Assembly: GCA_019914945.1 (NCBI GenBank)
Contig: CM034106.1
Span: 6,572,001-6,636,000 of the forward strand
From: Typha latifolia
Lineage: Eukaryota > Streptophyta > Magnoliopsida > Poales > Typhaceae
Length of the DNA: 64,000 nt
Direction of reading: 5' to 3'
Below are positions 34,327 through 46,566 of this stretch, in pieces. The notes below the pieces were generated by a model. It was not told where the DNA came from. It saw only the letters and a list, made by a program, of their open reading frames with translations, and did no database searches. Positions within the stretch are counted from its first letter, which is position 1, and each line of letters starts with the position of its first letter. The position numbers were made by a program, and so were the translations under genes.

Positions 34327-35252
34327 ATGCCTAAAAAAGATGCAGTTTCCAAGAAGCCAATGCTGCCTTCCTCACCATCTTCGGCTCCTAAGTTTTCTTC
34401 ATCAACTGTTGCAGGGAGATACAAACATATTCTTGGCACTCGACCAATAATCTATGAAGACCAACTATTATTTCTTATTTTGCCGCCTTAGGAATAGAAC
34501 ATATATTTACTGAGCGAGGATGGCTGTCAGTGTGTCGGATGGACGGGACAGCATATGTGGAGGTTGTCCGGGAGTTTTTCAGCAATGCCACTATTTTAGA
34601 ACGTTGTATACGGTCCACCGTCCATGGGGTCTCTATATACTTGGACTCTGAGGTCGTTCGTGCTGAATTCCAACTTCCTGATGGTAAGTTTCAGTATCCC
34701 TCTTCAGATCCTCTTCTTTCTCTTCATGATTATGCTGGTAATGTGTTAATACAAGGGGAACATTGGATAGATAACATGATGCCACATGCGAAACTGATAT
34801 CAGTGGCTCGCATGTTACATCTCATTTGTCTCTACAACATCACTCCGAAGACTTGGCATTCTAGTATCAGTTAGGACCGGGCCTTCCTCCTTCATGTGAT
34901 ACTGTCAAGGGTTTCTATTGATTTGGCTGCTGTAATCTATGATTCTATTTTGACAGCTGCTCAAAAAGAAGCTCTTCGTGAAGGTTTGTCGTTTGGTATT
35001 TTCATTACCAAACTGTGCAGGCAGGGTGGGGTGAGAGTGGATGCCATAGAAGCTTCGCTTACTGCACAAAAACTATTGGATCGGATCACAATTAAGAGGA
35101 GTCAAACTCATGATCAACCATCTCCTTACAAGCTGACCTCTTCTTTCGCCGTTGGACGTCCATCACACTATGACAGTTCTTGCGACAGCTCTAACGATGA
35201 TTCATATCACCCTGAGGGAGAGTTACCACAATTCTCTGACCGGTTTGATTAG
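34327..35252 (+). pseudogene. copia-2 ORF3, 'putative plant transposon protein'-like
   Basis: Collinear with copia-1 ORF3. It starts MPKKDAVSKK, then has a 1-nt deletion near 34460 that leads to a stop at 34489. It resumes with CRMDGTAYVEVVREFFSNAT, VHGVSIYLDSEVVRAEFQLP, MMPHAKLISVARMLHLICLY, a stop at 34873, then VSIDLAAVIYDSIL and an acidic tail. The defects differ from those of copia-1, so the common ancestor probably had an intact ORF of about 300 codons. The protein has no recognised enzyme motif, signal peptide or clear membrane segment. Confidence 0.7.
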
Positions 35253-35690
35253 CTTAGCACTCAGGTGCAAGACTTACAGTTGGCGTGAATGATTTACGGG
35301 CTGAGCAAGTTCGTCAGGGGATAGTGTTCGACTCGGTGTTGTCGATCCTTTATCGTCAGTTTCCTCCTAGTTCTTAGTCTTTGAAAATTTGTGTCAAAAA
35401 AGAGGCGAGTTAGATATGATCGTGTAAGGGGAGTGAGTTTAGGAGTTTTAGGGGGAGTTTACTGTTTGATAACTAGTGTTTGCTTGATAATTGATAACTT
35501 GTGTTTAAATTGTTTAGTGAATATATGATCTTTCACTTCAAATTATTTTCACTTGATCTTGGATTGGTATGTTTTTTATTTGTAGGGATTTTGAAGTGCT
35601 AAAACTTTTAGACTTGTTAAATGCTCATTTAGGATTCTTTGTAATTATTGTAAATTAGATGTTTTGTCACAAATTGTCAAAGGGGCATAT

Positions 35691-36613
35691 TGTTAGGTTT
35701 TTATTATTGGCAATTATGAACAAAATATTCTAAGTGTTTTTATGCATGTATATGAGCATTTATACGAGTCTAGAAAGTATTTGTTTTGAAGAATTGCAAG
35801 ATTAATGGAGAAGAGTTTACGAGTTCACATCGTGTTCACACCGCGTGCATAGCGCGTTCACAGGGCGTTCACACAGACAAAGAGCAGCATTCACAAGCGC
35901 GTTCAAACATGAGTGTAGGCGTTCGCACAGACAGTAAGTGTGTTTCTACGCACGTTCGAACGCAGCCTTGGCCGTTTGAACGCAACCTGTGAAAATTAAA
36001 CCGTCGTGTTCGAACGCACCTAAGATCAAGTCAGGCCGTTCGAACGCACCCGGGCCGCGTTCGAACGCACCTACGAAGTTTACAATTTTTGGACTTTCGT
36101 GAGTTCGGATAAGACTTGGATTTGACTCTATCTTGGAGATCTTATATAAGTATAGTGATGCCCTAACTCTAGGGTGGTTGTTGAATCAATTTGAAGGTCA
36201 ACTATTGAGGCTACATCGTTTCTTCAACCTACAAGGTCCTACTCTTCTACAAAGCTTAATCTTTCATCTTAAGAGCTATCTAGACGAAAGATCAATCTCA
36301 AGGGCTACTGAGGTTGCATATCATCACGAGAAGTAGTGAATCGTGGGTTATAGCGAGCAAGACGGAGAGGAACAAAGTCGTTTGGATCGACGGGTTGTTT
36401 TGTGAGTCCATCTTATAATTGCTACTATTCTAGTGATTAGTTTTGATCCGAGTTTGGATCCGTAGTTTTTTTTCGTTTAGGTTTTTCCACGTTAAAATCT
36501 TGGCGTTCATCTCTGCTTTCATTTTTTAATATTTCTTTCGGTTTTATTTAAGAAAACGAGTGATATCATTACCTAGGGTTTAGATACATACGTGTGTTTA
36601 AGTATTTTTTTCA
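35691..36613 (+). repeat. copia-2 3' LTR
   Basis: The 923-bp LTR runs TGTTAGG...TTTTTTTCA. The TTCGAA array at 35830-36075 is followed about 80 bp later by the TATA box CTTATATAAG (36145). It is about 180 bp shorter than the 5' LTR (about 1,106 bp without copy B), and the difference lies in the minisatellite. Confidence 0.9.
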
Positions 36614-37127
36614 GACTAAATTACTAAAATACCCTCACCACTAGTTTTTCTCCTCTTGGGCCCTCCTCTGAAAAAGGCATGGTAATTTAAGTATTTATAA
36701 ATTATTTTATATATTATAATAGAATATTTCTTTGCTGATACTATTTAAATTACTGTTTAAAATAACGGAGGGTATTAAATAAAAATTATAAGGAAAAAAT
36801 ATGGGTTAGGTTACAAAACCTAAGAGACGGAGTATGAATCATAAATAGATAAAATATAGGATGTGATTTATAAAATTTCCTTTTAAAAATAATAGTAAAG
36901 CACTAAATTTTTTAGCAATTTTTTTTTCTCAAAATGCTGTTAAGATTAGCATTTTACATAGAAAAATACTGATATCATTAGCGTTGGACTCATTTAAAAG
37001 TAAAATATTTAACAGTTTCAGCATTTTACTCGGAAGTATAATAAAATAGATCAATTTTGATATTAAGTTTGACTATGATGTATTCCGCTAAATAAAATAT
37101 AAAATAGCGCTAGTTCGGTCAAAAACT

Positions 37128-38373
37128 CAAAACGTCGTGGTCGAACAGCCAATCTCCATTTGAGAAGGACGTAGCCAAACGCCAAATACAGAGAATCCAG
37201 AGGGTCGGCATTCTTTTTGATGTGATAAATAGAAAATGAAACAAAGATATAAAAAGTTTTAAAACTGAAAATCAAAAGCTAGAGAATTGAGATTTCATAT
37301 TCTGTATTATATAAATCTCTAAATTTATTTTTTTCAATATTATACAGAATAAACTTGAGGGAGATATGGTAATAAAATCCTTTTGGATTATAGTCTAGTT
37401 CAGACTCCTCATGCCAAATATGAGATATGTCTTATGTGAGGCTCATTACATTACTAATCCAGTGCCCTTAACCGCTATACTTGACTTTAATGAGATTAAT
37501 GATTGAGATAGGCGTTTCATAAATAAAGGAAATTCTAGAATAACTATTCTTATTTGTTATTCTCAAAATAAAAATTTTATTTTAGAAATGATTATTTTTA
37601 TGTTCACTTGTATAATAAATTAAAAGTTTTGATAATATAAAGTGAAAAAAATATAAGAAAAAGGTATTTCATTTTTAATGAAATTAGGATAAATACTTTT
37701 TGCTTTATAAGATGAAATTTTAATAAATAATATTTATATTTTAAAATAAAATTATTTTAGCTACCATTCTTGAATAAGGAATTGTTATAAGGAGAGCTTA
37801 TTGTTGCATGTAATTGATGTGAAAACACAAAGCACAATCATCACCCATTTCTTAATTCAATAAACGGGATGAATGTGCTATAATTTTGAACCATTTTCCA
37901 CACTCTTAAGTATAAAAAATCTTAGGCATTGTATTATTGTATAGTCACTTAGTAATATTTATAATAGAACAGTGCAGTTTTGCATGGCGGTGATAGTTCC
38001 ATTCCAGCTACATATCAACTTCAGCCACTAAAATTACTGTTTTGCTACCAAAAAAAACTAGTCCAGCGTTCACGGGAATGCATATATTGATTCCACTGTC
38101 ATTATTGAGCAGTTGCAGAACGAGAAAGTTCTTTGGAGCAAAAGGTAAAAATGAAACACTGACAGAATCCATGTCCAAATTTGAGCAAATTTACGGTCAA
38201 TTGCTTTGATCGATCTATCTATGACAAGCATTGCCAAAATCATTGGACCTTGTTTTACTGACAAATTAAGGCACAACAGATGATAATCCATGATTAATCT
38301 TTCCATTGTTACATACCAACAGTGAGCATATGTACAAGTTTCTGTTCCTAATCATTGAGCTGCAGCAGGAGCA
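37128..38373. other. AT-rich intergenic DNA
   Basis: This is the 3' flank of the CAR gene. Weakly inverted phrases near 37540 and 37770 (GAATAACTATTCTTA / TTCTTGAATAAGGAA) hint at an old small MITE without a clear boundary. No coding frame or RNA gene is supported. Confidence 0.5.
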
Positions 38374-41002
38374 TTAAGTACTTGTTGTATGCTCGATCCA
38401 CTTAATTGTGACATATAGCTCACCAGATTCGACGTCAAGAAGCCTTAAACGAGCATCCAGCACGAGTTCACCATTGACATACGTCACAAAGGTATCACCC
38501 AACAGGCAGTTCTCACTGTTCGGCGCCACCTTCCTCAGTTTGGTCTCTCCATTGGAGAGCTGCAGCGCTCGTTTAAGCTTGGAAGCTGCAACGATGGGTT
38601 GGAGGTCAAGGAAGGCATGCCCCATCTTGTCGTCATATTTGAACCGGTCCCAGTCAAACACCTCCTGGGAAAAAGTTGATAGAAATCAGTTTTCGATTAC
38701 TTCTTGAATAATGGCTAATTGATGATAAGCCAAATAAAAGGAATTAACTAAAGACTCATGAATTCATGTGAAAATTCAGGTCACACATGATATAAGCAAC
38801 AACAAGAACATCAACTACTAGTATTAGTGGACATGATGAAAGGGTTAATAACCATTTTCGATTAGTAGAAGCAAAAATGGTAGTACAATAGAGAATGCTT
38901 ACCTAGTGACTTGAAATATAGCAACACTTGCACACAAAAGGAAAAGGGAAATCAATGTTCAACTAGTATAATAATAAATTAGGAGAATGGACAAAAGTTG
39001 TTTACAGGAAACAAAATGGACAGGAGAAAAATACTAGAGAAGTCAATAACTCTGAGTAGAAAGATACCATGACATATGCTCAGGGAGTAGGTAAGCTGCC
39101 TAACAAGTAGATAATTTGATTGTCATCATGGAATATGTATTAATTCAAGATTACAAATAAAATTCCTGAACAGGATTATCTTATGATGGGTTCGCTGATG
39201 ACCCCAGAGATCTTCTAGATTGTGTGAGAATAAGTCAGATGAGCTAAAGGAGTCAGAGCACATGTAGTACAAGGCACCAGTTAACATAAAAGCAGCTTTT
39301 AAAGGAAATCAAAGTTCCATATAATGCTAAGATTAATCATTACTAAGATCCAAGGTGGATCCAGATGAAAATAGATAGGGCAAGGAAAGCATGTTACCTA
39401 TAATCGAGAAAGGGAACCATGACCAGTCATATAAATTCACAAGCAATATAGGAGGATCACATAAGGCAAGGTCAAGCATTCTATAATTGAATATCCATGA
39501 ATATGACATGACAAAGCATTCAAATTAATATATATACAAAATGGCATGATAATTAGACAACCTGAAGACTTGGAACTAAAGTAACTTCTACTTTTCAACC
39601 TTTCATATGGAAAGAGTAACCAGCCAAAAATTGAACAATCTACTAGGAAAAACTTACGAGTTTTAGGACTTCTAGTGGCTCCTTGATGGAGAAAGTGAAC
39701 TCTTCATTCCATACAGGATTAAGGCAACTATTGATGACCTTCGTCTTTGCTGTCTGACAAAGACAAAGAAAGTGAGAGTTAGCAATTAAAAGTCCAGAGT
39801 TGGTAATTCCTACAGTTTTCATAGCCAAGGAATTGACCAAAATGAAGGATGTCACAGAATGCATTTGCTACCAAATAACATAGCAATAATGCAGGCGTGA
39901 CGGCAGACAATTGTAGCCAAATAAATTGCTAAATAAGAAATCAATAAAAGATAGCAAAAATGCAAATAGGTTTTCAACAATATAAGTATGAACAAGTAAA
40001 GCTCTATGATATGCGAGAAAGAATCAGTTGCCTGGGACTATTAAATGGTCTTGCTTATGTGAAATTGGCAAATAACACTATCATAAGTATTCTGATGACC
40101 ATAAATGCAAGATACCATCTCAATATGCTTGCATGGGAAAAATTTAAACTGGTGCTTTCAGGATTATTTTAGTCATGCGTCCACTCAAATTTAATCAGGA
40201 ACTAATTTAACTGCTCACCTAAGTAAAGAGAAGAAATTGGATGAAGTTAGTGATCCTTTATTATTATTATCATTGTACAAAATAAACAAGAAACAATGGG
40301 ATGCAAATCCTTGTCCTAAGAGCTCCACCACTTAGAATGGTCCTTCTTCCATTCATGAGACCTTTGTGGAACATCACATGAGTCTAAGGCATAATTCAAT
40401 TTTAATACGTATTATGGCTCAAATAGCTAATATCCAAATGTAGATGCACATATATAATCTACGGGGGGGAATGAGATACTCCATGATTGTTCAATTTATA
40501 TTGATTGCCAATATTCTTTTATGCTACCATAATTCATAACAGCCATTACGAATGTCTCAGTTAGTTGTAATAGCAAAAGCAACAAAGCCAAAATTTAGCA
40601 AATCGAAGAGAAACAACATTAGGTAAAAAAATTAAATCTTATGCAGCCTTTTCAAAAAAATCATTGAATCTCATTTGCTATCCACACTATATCACCAACC
40701 AAAGAAATCAGGATGTTAACAACTCATTGAGTTCAATTTGATATATTTAATGAAACAGTCATACAGGAGAGGATATCAATATAATTTTTGTCTCATAACT
40801 GGGTCTACTTAATCAAACTCAATTCTAGATCAAGAAGACTATCTACACAGGTATATGTCATAGGTCGAAAAGAGGTCTATGCCAAACTTACCAGATTTCC
40901 TACCCTGACGATAACATAAGGATCACTGCTCGTAAAGTCCCGAATTGCCAGCCTCCTCCCTTCAACTACAACCACTTTAAGAAGTCCAACCGTCTCCCCC
41001 AT
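38374..41002 (-). CDS. C2-domain protein of the CAR family (three coding exons)
   Basis: The coding exons are 41002-40892 (37 codons), 39753-39658 (32 codons) and 38664-38374 (96 codons plus stop), all in phase 0 with GTAAGT donors and pyrimidine-AG acceptors, giving 165 residues. That is the usual size of plant C2-domain ABA-related (CAR) proteins, single C2 domains that bind Ca2+ and phospholipid and, in known members, bring ABA receptors to the plasma membrane. Visible features: GLLKVVVVEGRRLAIRDF with D22 and D27 (RDFTSSDPY), NPVWNEEFTFSI, then FDWDRFKYDDKMG with D73, D75 and D80/D81 as Ca2+ ligands, followed by the CAR-type insertion (NSENCLLGDTFVTYVNGEL). No defect is seen. Introns are 1,138 and 993 bp and free of recognisable transposons. 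The exact orthologue and function in signalling are inferred from the family. Confidence 0.88.
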
Positions 41003-41725
41003 TTATCCTCTACTACAAAAGCTTCGAGTTTTGCTTGATTCCTCTCTGTTTTCACAGCCGAATTTTGTCAAGAAACGACATAGCAACAAAAACCAACAAG
41101 CTTGAAGGCCAGAAAAACTGAAAGATCTTTGGAAGATAAGTAGAGAAAAAGAAAATGGAAAAGTTCCACTCCGTCACATGTAAATGCATGATAAAATTTA
41201 AGTAGAAATTAAACTACATAATCAATAGAATAAATATAGCAAATAGATAAAAACCATTACATGTCAATTAATATGGTGAGATGTGAGTAGTAACATCATC
41301 CTATAACACCAAAAGATGCTTTTGGAAGTACCAATAAAAAAAAGATCTCCTTCCCCTTTATTTCCCACTTAAAATCTGAATAAATAGAACGAAATAGCAA
41401 CAACACGTAGTTCTGCCCACGAGAGAAAAAGTATCTAGAACAGCTAGAACTCGAAACATAACAAAAGTAAGCGAAGGAATCGATCGACCCAAAAGAACCA
41501 AAAAACAGAAAAAAAAAGAAAAGAAAAAAAATCATCTTCACAGACTCAAGATATAAATTCGCACAGCAACAAAAAGAAAAAAAGAAGAAGAAGAAAACGA
41601 AAGAAAGAGAGGAACGTTAGTGATGGGAAAAGCAAGCGACTACCTCCGAAATGGGTTCCCAGAAGAGCACTCTCCCGATTTCCTCAGCAAAATACGGCGG
41701 GGAGTAGAAGAGAGGAGTTAAAAAT

Positions 41726-41760
<35 letters not shown>

Positions 41761-41905
41761 AGTAGATCCAAATGGCAGGTTCAACGCGGCGTCGGTGGAA
41801 CCGCGTCGTACGAATGCCACGTCTCCATTAGTGATCGGGCCGGTCAAAATTCAAGATTCTGTTTAACTTGACAGAGAACAGTAACTTTGATCTTTTATAC
41901 CCTCA
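41003..41905 (-). promoter_or_regulatory. 5' UTR and candidate promoter of the CAR gene
   Basis: A GGTATAAAAG TATA-like box lies on the minus strand at about 41892-41901. A GA/CT run (41730-41756), typical of plant 5' leaders, follows. A possible leader intron could run from GGAG|GTAGTC (about 41644) to TTTTGTAG (about 41014). There is an upstream ATG frame (41847-41617), partly Ser-Leu low complexity, that I do not call as coding. Confidence 0.35.
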
Positions 41906-42519
41906 GTCAAGCGTGATACGTTTTATAAACCTATGATATGAATTTCTATTAAAGAAAAATTAATAGGAGCCCTATCAGAACAGGAACCCTATAATAATAA
42001 TAATAATTATAATTATAATAATAATAATTATTATTATTATTGGTTATCAACTCGTTAACTTCTCTTGAAGCTTAAACTAATGTAGGGTGTAGGGTATGGG
42101 TTGGAAAATATCTACCCGTAGATTTGTGGATTTAGATACAGATATATGAATTTCATTTGGATATTTGATATGTAAATTTCATTTTGATATATACAAGCAT
42201 ATAACTTGAATTCATTATTTAATTAATAGATTTTTAAACTTAACGAGTTTAGGTATATATTAGGGTTTAAGATTTATCCAAATACCATAATGCAGTACTG
42301 TTAAATATGGATTATTAAAATATTTGATCATTACTAAAATATATAATAAATAAAATTATTAATATATTGCATATCCTCCAACTTTCTAGCTCTGACAATC
42401 CTCAAAATACGGATATATTTAAATTCATTTTATTTTCATATCTATCTAAATCCCTATTATATTAGTATTTTTATTATTTAAGGTCTCGTTGATATATATA
42501 TTCAACTTGTATTGAAATC
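41906..42519. other. AT-rich intergenic DNA with ATT/AAT microsatellite
   Basis: ATAAT / ATTAT runs at 41990-42040 form an imperfect palindrome. No gene is seen; this separates the CAR promoter from LINE-1. Confidence 0.6.
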
Positions 42520-42729
42520 GATATTCACCTAGAGTCCTCCAGCTTTCTCCCTCCCCCAGGTTTATTCCACCTCCTCCCTCTCCTAGCCTTCTCCCTCCTC
42601 TAGGCTTCTTCCGCCTAAACATTTCTTTCTCCTAGCTAGCTCTCTTCCCTCTTCTCTTTTTGTTACCAACTGGTGTTACGCTCCTTTGGTCATCTCTTCG
42701 CTCGTGCTCTCGTCTCATATGCTTGACCA

Positions 42730-43500
42730 TGGTGGATGAAGATCTTATACTAAATTGTTCTTCCCTCTTTGTCAAATAACAAGATGGAAGAAATAATCTT
42801 TCTTGCAGAAGGCTACTCCATCTTGGAAGAAACCCTAACCTCTACCTTATAGGGAAGATGCTCACCGATAAATCCTTCAATCAAGTTGGTCTAAAGAATG
42901 CCCTTTCAAAAGCCTAGTACTTGAAGGGATCTTTAGAATTTGTGGAGGTTGGGAAGAACTTTTTTCTACTCTCCTTTGAGCTCGAGCACGACAAGTGGAA
43001 TGTGTGGTTTGGAGCTCCTTGGTCCTTTAATAGAGACCTATTCATTCTCGCTTCTCTCCCTCCCAACAGCACTGTGAATTCATTGAAATTTACCAACTCT
43101 GAATTTTGGATACAATTCTATGGCATCCCTCTAGAATACATGTCAATGAAAGCTGCTCTGGTTCTAGCTGGGAAGGTTGCCAAGGCTTTTGAATCGAGCG
43201 TAACTGACCTGTCCAAATGGTCGAAATTCATTAGAATGAGTATCCTTCTTAACATCACCAAACCCCTACCAAGTAATCTCTCTATCTCCCTCCCTAATGG
43301 AGGATGCTTTGATGTTAATGTGAAGTATGAGAGGTTTCCTAAATACTATCACTTCTGGGCTCGAATTGGTCATGAGGTCATTGCTTGTATACAAAGACGT
43401 TCCCTAGAAGAGAAGGTGAACACTAAATACCCTCATTAGTTGAAGGAGAAACTTCTCAAGTTCCTCTCCTCTAAGTACAACAACCTCAATGCTTCATAAG
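42730..43500 (+). pseudogene. LINE-1 ORF1 (DUF4283-type)
   Basis: After a broken start (LVGKMLTDKSFNQVGLKNAL), the frame 42921-43439 reads LEFVEVGKNFFLLSFELEHD, VWFGAPWSFNRDLFILAS, IQFYGIPLEYMS, then a loading domain to YPKYYHFW-like text. This is the DUF4283 RNA-binding module of plant L1 ORF1 proteins. The zinc knuckle expected next is not recognisable (HFWARIGHEVIAC keeps only some of the CCHC spacing). LTR copy C interrupts at 43509. Confidence 0.75.
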
Positions 43501-43776
43501 GATCTTTGTGTAACAGCCCAAGCATATAAAATTAATTAATTTATTAATTAAAATTTTCATGGGCACGACGTGGCCGGCCCCATGCCCATGTAGCTGCATG
43601 AGTAGCTTGCGTGGAGGGTGCCACGCGCCCCACCACTGCTGCTGCGTGCGGCAGGCCTCATCGCCACCATTGCGGCCTCCCTTCCCACCGCCTCTCTCCT
43701 CTTTCTTCTCTCCCTCTCTCTCTCTCTCCTCTCCCATCTCTCTTTCGGTCTCTCTCTCACTCTCCTCTCTCTTTCA

Positions 43777-43796
43777 AACACACACACACACACACA

Positions 43797-43842
<46 letters not shown>

Positions 43843-44165
43843 CGTTGCCGCTGGCACCATCACCTCCACTAACGCCGGCAAGCCTCTTCCCTCCTTCTTC
43901 TCCTCTCCCCTTCTCCCTATCTCTCCCCTTCTCTCTTTCTCTCCCCCTCTTTCTTTCTCTCCCTTTCTTTCTCTCTCTCTCGAGTTCGCCAGAATTGAGC
44001 CACCAGTGAGAGGCCGGTCGCTAGCTGGCTAGTAGTGGCTAAGCCTCTCCCCGCTAGCCCGGTTCCCCTCCTCTCCCTTTCCTTCCCTTCTCTTTCTTCT
44101 CCTCTTCTCTTCTTCTTCTTCTTCTTCTTCTTCTTCTTCTTTCTTCTTCTTCTTCTTTCTTCTTC
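43777..44165 (+). repeat. CA, CT and TTC microsatellites in copy C
   Basis: A CACACA run (about 43777-43798), a long CT run to 43838 and a TTC-rich run at 44108-44165 account for the Ser-Leu and Phe-rich frames here. Confidence 0.9.
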
Positions 44166-46566
44166 TCCTTTCTCAACTTCTTCTCATGTTTCTGCAACAG
44201 TGTTTTGCTCGGCCCAGCATTGTAGCAGGCAGTGCTAGGCCGAGCCTAGCACTAGTAGCAATGCTTTTATTTTATTTTATTTTTGTTTATTTATTTATTT
44301 AGGTATTTCTTTCTTAATTAATGCAAATAGATTATTTAGATATTAATTATTTTAATAGTAATATATATTCTTCAATATGACTATTATTAATTATAATTAG
44401 TATAATTAATGATTAATTAGGTTGTAAGCTATTTATGAGGTAACACTTATATTTATTTATTTAATTATTTATATTTCTATTAGATTAATAGACAGATTTG
44501 TAAATGATAATTATTGGATTTATATACTAATATTCTTATGATATACATTTTAAGTAATTATAATACTTTATTATATGTTATTTTGTAACATATGAAATAC
44601 TAGTCTTATTTATTTATTGTTTTATAAAGTAAAGACTATATAGTCCCTAATTACTCAAGATAGAGTGAGAACCACAACTTAATTATAATTAGATTTTTAT
44701 CTATATTTATATTTATAAATCTAACTAGTTACAAAGATAAGTAATAATGCTAGAACCTAATAAATCATCATATTTTACATAAACATATTTTAATTAGATA
44801 AACAACTAATTTTATGTTACATAAATATTTTCAGATTATGAACCCCTTATGTGAGGCCCCGTGAACCTTGTTAGCGATGAATGACGGTTGATTGATAGAC
44901 GTGAGGGATCCGAGTGCTAAGGTGAGTAGTCTTATCCCCTATATGCTTTTCTCAAATTAGGATATATTATATAATTATATATATATATGCATGTTTTGGC
45001 CTCCAGCATGATAATATGATTTTATCTAGAAATAATTTCAGTTGAGCATATTTGATCATGCATTTAATTAGGCAGATCTAGTTATGAGTATATTGGTAAT
45101 ATATAAAGATGATCGGAGATGACTATATTGTTATAGCTTTATAATTCGAGATAATCTTTAGCATGAGTATGCATGTAATATATGTAATATTAGAGATTTC
45201 GTTGCATCATATATTTCTTTTGTCTCCTCTTGTACCTAACTTTCTGATATGCATGACTTATTATAGTACTAGATAAAATGCATATAATCTGCCAATTTAG
45301 AAGGAATGCATATAATCTACCAATTTAGAAGGAAAGCATAAAATCTAACTAATAGGATAGTTGATAGAAAGAAAGCGTGAGGATATCCGAGTGGGCGTGA
45401 GGGTTAGGACGTGCTTAGTGGATGATTGATCGCTCTACGTAGTCGCAATCCTGTGGCCTTATATTCAAGATCGTTAGTCTGTGTGCGCAGCAAACATTCG
45501 GACATATGCCATTTACTAGGGCATATGTGGTGAATTATCCTCACATATTTTTATCAGCTAGAAGGGTGCCCAGTCTGGATAGATGTTGATATCCTTAGTG
45601 GATGGTAGGATATGAATATGATTGAGATATCCTTGCTAGATGGCAGGGTATACTCTGAGCCTTCGGACATATTGATGAGACTAGGTACTAAGTGTTGACT
45701 ATACACAGTGGTCTAGTATGATGATGATATTCAGAGATAATATTGATGATTGAGATATTGAGAAATGCATATGATTTCATTATTATTTGATATACCTGAT
45801 TTTCGAGTAGTCATTATGTATTATATGTGGTTGCATTTGATATCATAGTATTGTCATGGTTGGCATGCATTATATGTAGCATATTTGAGAGAGTTATGAT
45901 GATAGTATGACATGGAGAATTATTTATACATTGTCGAGAATTGTATACTTGATCAGTTATGACATGATATTTACCATACATTTATATATTATTGAGGATA
46001 CCTTTATATACTCATTCATGGCATGATGTTTCTTTCGATTTATTTTATCCAAGTACATAATTTACTCTTTATTTAATATCACTAATTCGGGGTACGGTCT
46101 ATTCACTAAGCATTTTTCTCATAACTCTTTTTATTTCTTTCCTAACCCTCTAGATATTATGGTACGTGATAGCAATTTGAGATATCCTAAGAAAATATTT
46201 TATAACAAAGATGAGGTGAGCTATAGATGTGAGATGGTATAGAAGATAGTTTATCTAGATATTGAGTTGTACCATTATTTGATTTTTGTATTCTATTATA
46301 TAGACAATAATTTGTATAATACGGGTTGGATCATAGTGTACTCATGTATCAGTTATTTTAGTTGTATCTTGATAGTTTATTGTGGCTATGTGGGCCCTAT
46401 CAGATTATGTAGTTGTGTGGTATGATTGTTGTAGATTTAGATATGGATATGTTAGTAGGTTTTATTTGATGATGTGTAATGGTCTAGTGTATATTATTGT
46501 GGACTTAGATATTCGTATGTTAGTAGATTTTTTTTAGTTAATAATATGATTTATTTGGTGTTGGAT

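Larger units (their letters stand above)
26055..36613 (+). mobile_element. Ty1-copia element copia-2 (same family as copia-1)
   Basis: A perfect GACTA duplication flanks it (26050-26054 and 36614-36618). The 5' LTR is 26055-30156, split by LTR copy B, and the 3' LTR is 35691-36613. A primer site TTGGTATTAGAGC (30158-30170) and a polypurine stretch AAAGGGGCATAT before 35691 are present. Order is gag, protease, [integrase and RT deleted], RNase H end, spacer, internal promoter with intron, ORF3. It is independent of copia-1: different deletion breakpoints, opposite strand and a different site. Confidence 0.95.
24613..37127. mobile_element. DNA element with ~650-bp inverted arms, interrupted by LTR elements
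   Basis: The left arm (24613-25120 and 25914-26054) and right arm (36619-37127) are imperfect inverted copies: TTTTTGACC..AACTA..TTTTATATTTTATTTA near the outer ends, TTAATATCAAAAT next, then AAATCACAYCCTA.ATTTTATC and ACTCCGTCT further in. Removing the solo LTR and copia-2 with their duplications leaves about 1.2 kb that is almost all arms, as in foldback or long-TIR Mutator-like MITEs. No transposase and no clear outer TSD were seen; the ends are accurate to perhaps 10 bp. Confidence 0.6.

Noticed and set aside
37540..37790. Weak inverted repeat near the CAR gene 3' flank as a MITE
   Set aside because: The arms are short and AT-rich, and neither the ends nor a TSD can be fixed.
41617..41847. 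76-codon minus-strand frame upstream of the CAR start as an N-terminal extension
   Set aside because: It is mostly Ser-Leu from the GA/CT run, and the CAR exon 1 already starts with a proper Met and the normal family N-terminus.
43557..44238. Ser-Leu-rich and Phe-rich frames of up to 157 codons
   Set aside because: They are translations of CT, CA and TTC microsatellites inside LTR copy C, with no start context or domain.
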